64,000 bases of DNA. Source: Dietzia sp. B32. Lineage in GTDB: Bacteria; Actinomycetota; Actinomycetes; Mycobacteriales; Mycobacteriaceae. The notes under the pieces are model-generated. The model had not been told where the DNA came from and searched no databases. It was given only the letters and a program-made list of their open reading frames with translations. The translations under genes and the position numbers were made by a program. Below are positions 59,972-64,000 of this stretch, piece by piece (within the stretch, counting starts at the first letter, position 1; the number at the start of each line of letters is the position of its first letter). The stretch lies in assembly GCF_024732245.1 (NCBI RefSeq), contig NZ_CP093845.1, positions 1,922,001 to 1,986,000 of the forward strand, written 5' to 3'.

Positions 59972-60913
59972 TCAGTTGCTCGGCGAAGTCGCGGCCTTGG
60001 CGCGTGCGGCCGCCTCTGCGATCTCTTCCACCTTGTCGAGCATGGGCATCCTGTCCTGTCCGATTTCGGCGTCGAATCGCTCGGCGACAGACTCCGGCGT
60101 CCACCCTTCGGCGGCACGTGCTGTTCGGATTTCGCGGGGCTGAGCCCACAGCGCGATATTTGGGCCATTGACGGTGTAGACCTGTCCGGTGACGTCTTGC
60201 GCCGCGTCGGAGAGGAGGTAGATCACCATCGGGGCGATGTCTTCCGCGGTACCGATTTCGGCGATATCAAAAGGTATCCCCTCGGACATCCGGGTCTGCG
60301 CGACCGGGGCGATGGCGTTAGCTGTCACCCCGTACTTGTGCATCCCGAGCGCGGCGCTGCGCACTAAGGACACGACGCCGCCCTTCGCCGCGCTGTAGTT
60401 GGCTTGGCCGATGCTTCCCGCGAACGCCCCGGAAGTGAACCCGATCAGGCGCCCGAACCCTTGCTTCCTCATCACGGCGGTGGCCGCACGGAAGACCGTG
60501 AAGGTGCCTTTGAGGTGGGTGTCCACCACACCGTCCCACTCGGCCTCCGTCATGTTGAACAGCATTCGTTCCCGAAGAATGCCGGCCACGCAGATGACTC
60601 CGTCGAGGTGACCGAACTCCTCCACCGCCGTCTGGATTATCCGCTGGCCACCCTCCATCTCCACGACCGTGTCGGCTACCGAGACCGCTCGGCCCCCTGC
60701 CTCGCGGATCTCGCGGACGACCTCGTCGGCCACTTCACTGCTCGGATCGCTTCCGTCGATCGAGACGCCGTAGTCGTTGACCACCACCGCGGCGCCGTGC
60801 CGGGCGCACTGGAGGGCGAGCGCCCGTCCGATACCGGAGCCGGCACCGGTGATGGCGACGACTTTCCCCTGCAGCATGCCGGTCTGTCGTGTGCTGTCAT
60901 CAGTCATAGTCAT
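59972..60913 (-). CDS. SDR dehydrogenase (HSD17B4/FabG-like)
   Basis: 313 residues. Cofactor motif TGAGSGIG, Asp after strand 2 (VVVNDYGVSIDG), Ser in GFTSGAFAG and the catalytic Tyr-Lys in ANYSAAKGG. The NDYGV...SDPSSEVADEVVREI signature and a C-terminal extension of about 55 residues after the core resemble the dehydrogenase domain of peroxisomal multifunctional enzyme 2 and actinobacterial beta-oxidation SDRs, pointing to 3-hydroxyacyl-CoA oxidation. ATG 60913 has GAGGAG 7 nt upstream. Sits 4 bp after the thiolase and 27 bp before the sulfatase in one operon. Confidence 0.9.
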   Translation of the reverse strand: MTMTDDSTRQTGMLQGKVVAITGAGSGIGRALALQCARHGAAVVVNDYGVSIDGSDPSSEVADEVVREIREAGGRAVSVADTVVEMEGGQRIIQTAVEEFGHLDGVICVAGILRERMLFNMTEAEWDGVVDTHLKGTFTVFRAATAVMRKQGFGRLIGFTSGAFAGSIGQANYSAAKGGVVSLVRSAALGMHKYGVTANAIAPVAQTRMSEGIPFDIAEIGTAEDIAPMVIYLLSDAAQDVTGQVYTVNGPNIALWAQPREIRTARAAEGWTPESVAERFDAEIGQDRMPMLDKVEEIAEAAARAKAATSPSN

Positions 60914-60917
60914 CAGC

Positions 60918-62078
60918 TCACTCCTCGTGCGAATCAAGTCGTTCGATGATGGTGACGTTGGCCAAGCCGCCGCCCTCACACATCGTCTGTAGACCGAACC
61001 GGCCGCCGGTGCGCTCCAGCTCGTGGAGCATCGTGGTCATCAGCCGTGCGCCCGAGGCGCCCAGAGGATGCCCCAGTGCGATCGCTCCACCGTTGACGTT
61101 CACCTTCTCCGGGTCGATACCGAGTTCCTTCTGCCACGCCAGGACGACCGGAGCGAAGGCCTCGTTGGCCTCGAACAGGTCGATGTCGTCGACGGTCAGG
61201 CCGGTTTTGTCCAGCGCACGGTGGGTCGCCGAGATGGGGGCCGTGAGGATGAGCATCGGATCGGCCCCCCTGCACGACAGGTGGTGGATACGAGCCCGGG
61301 GACGGAGTGAATGCTCGCGTACTGCGCTTTCTGAGGCGATCAGCAGGCCCGCCGCGCCGTCGCAGATCTGGCTCGCATGCCCAGCAGTGATCATCGTGCG
61401 CTCGACCACCGGCTTGAGGCCGGCGAGCTTCTCGAGTGAGGTGCCCGGGCGCGGACAACTGTCGGCGGTCGCTCCTGCGAGCGGAACGGTCTCGCGCTCG
61501 AAGCGGCCCTCCTCGGCAGCCTGCACGGCCTTGCGATGGCTGTTGTAGGCGAACTCGTCCATCTGATCTCGGGTGATCGACCACTTGCGAGCGATCTCGT
61601 CGGAGGCGGTGAACTGCGAGAGCGGCACGTGCCCGTACCTGTCGGTCCAGCCCTTCGAGCCGAGGAACGGCTCGCCGTACGACGGGTCGACGTGAGCCGC
61701 CGCGGAGATCGGGACCGTGCTCATGTTCTGAACGCCACCTGCCACCACGAGGTCAGCTGTCCCGGACAGGATCGCCTGGGCGGCGAAGTGAACCGCCTGC
61801 TGCGAGGAACCGCACTGACGATCGATCGTCACCGCCGGGACCTCCTCTGACAACCCTGCGGCCAGCCAGGCGGTCCGAGCGACGTTGAACGCCTGCGACC
61901 CGATGGTGTCGAGACACCCGAAGATGACGTCGTCGACCAGGGATGAATCGATGGCAGCCCGATCGATCAGGTCCCTGAGGACGTGCGCTCCCATATCGGC
62001 CGAGTGGACCTCGGCGAGCTCGCCGTTCCGCTTCGTGACGGGCGTGCGGAGCGCGTCGATGATGTATGCCTCGTTCAT
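60918..62078 (-). CDS. Acetyl-CoA acyltransferase (thiolase, FadA5/FadA6-like)
   Basis: 386-residue type I thiolase catalysing thiolytic release of acetyl- or propionyl-CoA from 3-ketoacyl-CoA. Nucleophile in RQCGSS (Cys89), GHPLGASGARLM (His) and the second catalytic Cys in MCEGGG. ANEAFAPVVLAW belongs to the pocket loop. The sequence resembles mycobacterial FadA5/FadA6 thiolases active on sterol side chains or rings. ATG 62078 has AGAAGG upstream. Between a P450 and an SDR in the same operon, as expected for degradation of an oxidised side chain. Confidence 0.9.
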   Translation of the reverse strand: MNEAYIIDALRTPVTKRNGELAEVHSADMGAHVLRDLIDRAAIDSSLVDDVIFGCLDTIGSQAFNVARTAWLAAGLSEEVPAVTIDRQCGSSQQAVHFAAQAILSGTADLVVAGGVQNMSTVPISAAAHVDPSYGEPFLGSKGWTDRYGHVPLSQFTASDEIARKWSITRDQMDEFAYNSHRKAVQAAEEGRFERETVPLAGATADSCPRPGTSLEKLAGLKPVVERTMITAGHASQICDGAAGLLIASESAVREHSLRPRARIHHLSCRGADPMLILTAPISATHRALDKTGLTVDDIDLFEANEAFAPVVLAWQKELGIDPEKVNVNGGAIALGHPLGASGARLMTTMLHELERTGGRFGLQTMCEGGGLANVTIIERLDSHEE

Positions 62079-62108
62079 GGATACCTTCTTTGCTTCCGGA
62101 GGGGTGGG

Positions 62109-63338
62109 TCAGGCGACCGTGAACGTGACGGGAACCGACTGGAAGCCCTGCACGAACTCGGCGTACTTGCGTTCGCAGTTGTCCCAGTCGACCGCGTAGG
62201 ACTCGACAGCGTCGAAGAACTCCTGGAGCAACACGGTGCCGAGTCGCAGCGCCACGGCCTCGCCTAGGCAGCGGTGCTGGCCGAACCCGAAGAGCAGGTG
62301 GCGAGGATAGGTGCGGTGAATGTCGAAGACGTGGGCATTCTCGAACTCGGCCTCGTCGCGGTTCACCGATCCCCACAGCATGATCACCTGCTGACCGGGC
62401 TTGAGGGTCTGCCCTTCCACCTCGACCTCGTTGGCGACCTCGCGGCACATGATGTCCGTGGGGTGGTCGTATCGGACGGCCTCCATGAAGGCGTTCTGCA
62501 GCAGCCTCCAGTCACTGCGCACGGCCGCCAGCTGCTCGGGGTGCTGCGCCAGGTAGTACAGCGTTGCCGCGACGCTGGTCTCCGTGGTCTCGGACCCGGT
62601 CACGACGAGAGTGAACAAGTTGCCCAAGATCTCGTCATCGGTCAGCTTCCGGCCGTTGATCTCCGCGTCGAGCATCACCGCGAGGTCACCGGTCGCGGTC
62701 GACGGGTCCTTCCGTGCGTCGCTGAGCAACTGTTGCAGGTAGCCGAACACCTCGGCGCCGGCCGCTCCATTGGTCTCCGAAGTCCCGACCTGCCCGTACT
62801 CGCGGGTGAAGAACTCCTCGGAGCGCTTGCGGATCCGCTCGGCGTCGACGTCCGGGATGCCGACCTTCCGCGCTGCGAACCTGGCGGCGACGCGGTTGGC
62901 GTAGTCCTTGAACACGTCCATGGTGCCGTCGCCGTTCTCCACGAGCGGGAGGAGAACTTCGCGGGCGAGCGCGCGTATGAACTCCTCGTCGCTATCTGCG
63001 GCCTTCGAGTTGTAGGCGGGCTGGAGCAGACGCCGGCTCGCGGAGTGGTCGCGCAGGTCCATCGCGGTGAAGTTGACCATCGTCGGCTCCCCCAGCAGCG
63101 CCGAGATGGGCGGCATCCCGCGGTTCATCGTGGTGAAGTTCTTGGCGTCGCGGGCAATCTTCCACGCCGCGTTGAAACCGGCCACCGCCCAGGCGTCGTA
63201 CTTGGGCAGGTAGTGGATGGGGCCCGACTTGCGCAGGGCCTCGTAGATGGGCCGGGGGTCGACCATGGATTCGGGGGCGAACGGGTCGTACTCCACCGGA
63301 GTCATAGACTCATCCGGGGTTGTCACCGATGCACTCAT
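62109..63338 (-). CDS. Cytochrome P450 (sterol/terpene hydroxylase-like)
   Basis: 409-residue soluble bacterial P450. I-helix LFTLVVTGSETTETS (usual acid-Thr replaced by Glu-Thr-Thr), ExxR in EAVRYDHP, and haem loop FGFGQHRCLG with the proximal Cys. The YDPFAPESMVDPRPIYEALR N-terminus and general layout match actinobacterial CYPs acting on terpenes and sterol side chains. ATG 63338 has AAGG 8 nt upstream. Follows the hydroxyacid dehydrogenase gene by 17 bp. Probably hydroxylates the substrate for further oxidation; no ferredoxin in the window. Confidence 0.9.
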   Translation of the reverse strand: MSASVTTPDESMTPVEYDPFAPESMVDPRPIYEALRKSGPIHYLPKYDAWAVAGFNAAWKIARDAKNFTTMNRGMPPISALLGEPTMVNFTAMDLRDHSASRRLLQPAYNSKAADSDEEFIRALAREVLLPLVENGDGTMDVFKDYANRVAARFAARKVGIPDVDAERIRKRSEEFFTREYGQVGTSETNGAAGAEVFGYLQQLLSDARKDPSTATGDLAVMLDAEINGRKLTDDEILGNLFTLVVTGSETTETSVAATLYYLAQHPEQLAAVRSDWRLLQNAFMEAVRYDHPTDIMCREVANEVEVEGQTLKPGQQVIMLWGSVNRDEAEFENAHVFDIHRTYPRHLLFGFGQHRCLGEAVALRLGTVLLQEFFDAVESYAVDWDNCERKYAEFVQGFQSVPVTFTVA

Positions 63339-63355
63339 TGGATTGACCTTCTTGT

Positions 63356-64000
63356 CTAGTAACCGTGGACCGGGTCCACGACGTTGTGGAGAGGTTCACC
63401 GGCGACCCAGCGCCGGTAGTTGTCCGCGAAGGACGTGAGAATCGACTCCCACACCCCGAGCCCGCTCCAGGAGGCGTGGGGGCTGAATCGAACGCGCGGG
63501 TGGGTGTAGAGCCAGTGCCCGGCGGGCAGAGGCTCGACGGGGGCGACGTCGATCGAGGCGAGCGCGGGACGCCCCTCGTCCAGCGCACGACGGAGGTCGT
63601 CCTCCACGACCAGACCTGACCTCGCCACGTTGATGAGGTGTGCACCGGGCTTCATCGCGGACAGGAAGGCCGAGTCGACGACGCCCCTGGTCGATTCGGT
63701 GAGCGGCGCGGCGAGGATCACGTGGTCGGCGTCCGCCAGCAGCTCGGGGATCGACCGCACCATCGTGACCCCCGGCACCGGGCTGGGGGCGTCGCTGCGT
63801 CGGAGCGCGACGACCTTCGAGTCGAAGGCCAGCGCCCGGGTCGCGAGGGCGGTCCCCACCGTGCCGAAACCGAGGATCGCGATGGTGCGGCCCTGCAACC
63901 CACCGAGCTCCGGTCCGCCCCACTGGGCGGGGGGTTCGCTGACCCACGACTCCGGGAGCCGCTTCTCGGCGGTGAGGATCTGCGCCATCACCCACTCGGC
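63356..64000 (-). CDS. D-2-hydroxyacid dehydrogenase (N-terminus outside window)
   Basis: The C-terminal 214 codons are visible; the frame stays open through the right edge (AEWVMAQILTAEKRLPESW precedes the cofactor domain), so the gene is cut by the window. Rossmann motif LGFGTVGTA, catalytic Arg in INVARSGLVV, Glu in DVAPVEPLP and His in SPHASWSG are intact. The second half matches NAD(P)-dependent 2-hydroxyacid dehydrogenases/phosphoglycerate dehydrogenase-like enzymes. It leads the P450-thiolase-SDR-sulfatase-FGE run and may oxidise or reduce a hydroxyacid intermediate. Confidence 0.88.
   Translation of the reverse strand, partial: AEWVMAQILTAEKRLPESWVSEPPAQWGGPELGGLQGRTIAILGFGTVGTALATRALAFDSKVVALRRSDAPSPVPGVTMVRSIPELLADADHVILAAPLTESTRGVVDSAFLSAMKPGAHLINVARSGLVVEDDLRRALDEGRPALASIDVAPVEPLPAGHWLYTHPRVRFSPHASWSGLGVWESILTSFADNYRRWVAGEPLHNVVDPVHGY

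Overview
This window is a 64 kb chromosomal segment of a high-GC Gram-positive bacterium. The gene content (gluABC glutamate uptake, a WhiB protein, an ECF41 sigma factor, an LmeA-like DUF2993 protein, a LIP-family secreted lipase, a Gram-positive tad pilus locus without secretin, CRP/GlxR-like sites) and the many start codons placed 6-8 nt behind a TAnnnT box (leaderless mRNAs) point to Mycobacteriales. A Dietzia/Gordonia/Rhodococcus-like genome is my inference. No rRNA, tRNA, CRISPR array, transposase or integrase was found.

1-15.6 kb: 5' end of gluC then gluB and gluA on the minus strand; a membrane fatty-acid desaturase (a close paralogue lies at 11-12 kb); a small conserved protein; a WhiB regulator; a GT-B-like glycosyltransferase with a DJ-1/PfpI protein; a DUF2993 lipid-binding protein; a HAMP-type class III cyclase; a DEAD-box RNA helicase with an RGG/GQ-rich tail; a double-hotdog thioesterase; a luciferase-like monooxygenase; thiM-thiE; and a VOC protein.

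15.6-30.5 kb: an ECF41 sigma factor and its AhpD-like partner under a textbook ECF41 promoter; small membrane proteins; an MFS carrier; an N-acyl-D-amino-acid deacylase-type amidohydrolase; a persulfide dioxygenase-rhodanese fusion; a PPOX protein; then an organosulfur cluster (ssuA, NtaA/DszA-type flavin monooxygenase, MFS, ssuC, ssuB); an AhpD-like protein; and a SodC lipoprotein.

30.6-38.7 kb: a full Flp/Tad pilus locus (pilin, TadE-like, TadG-like, CpaB, CpaE, CpaF, TadB, TadC, prepilin peptidase), with overlapping or closely spaced genes.

38.7-55.3 kb: a TspO-like protein; csoR-copZ-copA with a CsoR operator; DUF4383, a molybdopterin oxidoreductase lacking the usual N-terminal Fe-S ligands, a helical protein and a ChaB protein; a membrane protein with a perfect CRP/GlxR box; a P450/TetR divergent pair with two dyads; a DUF2254 protein preceded by a seven-codon leader ORF; the secreted lipase; a MarR-MFS operon; and a YhhN protein.

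55.3-64 kb: a compositional change (lower GC, about 860 bp without a supported gene), an SDR, and a minus-strand operon of D-2-hydroxyacid dehydrogenase, P450, thiolase, SDR, Cys-type sulfatase and formylglycine-generating enzyme. This looks like a self-contained pathway for desulfating and degrading a sulfated substrate, perhaps steroid- or terpenoid-like. It is the best candidate for an undescribed system here. The other standouts are the Fe-S-less molybdoenzyme cluster and a dispersed 30-12-30 palindromic element present twice.
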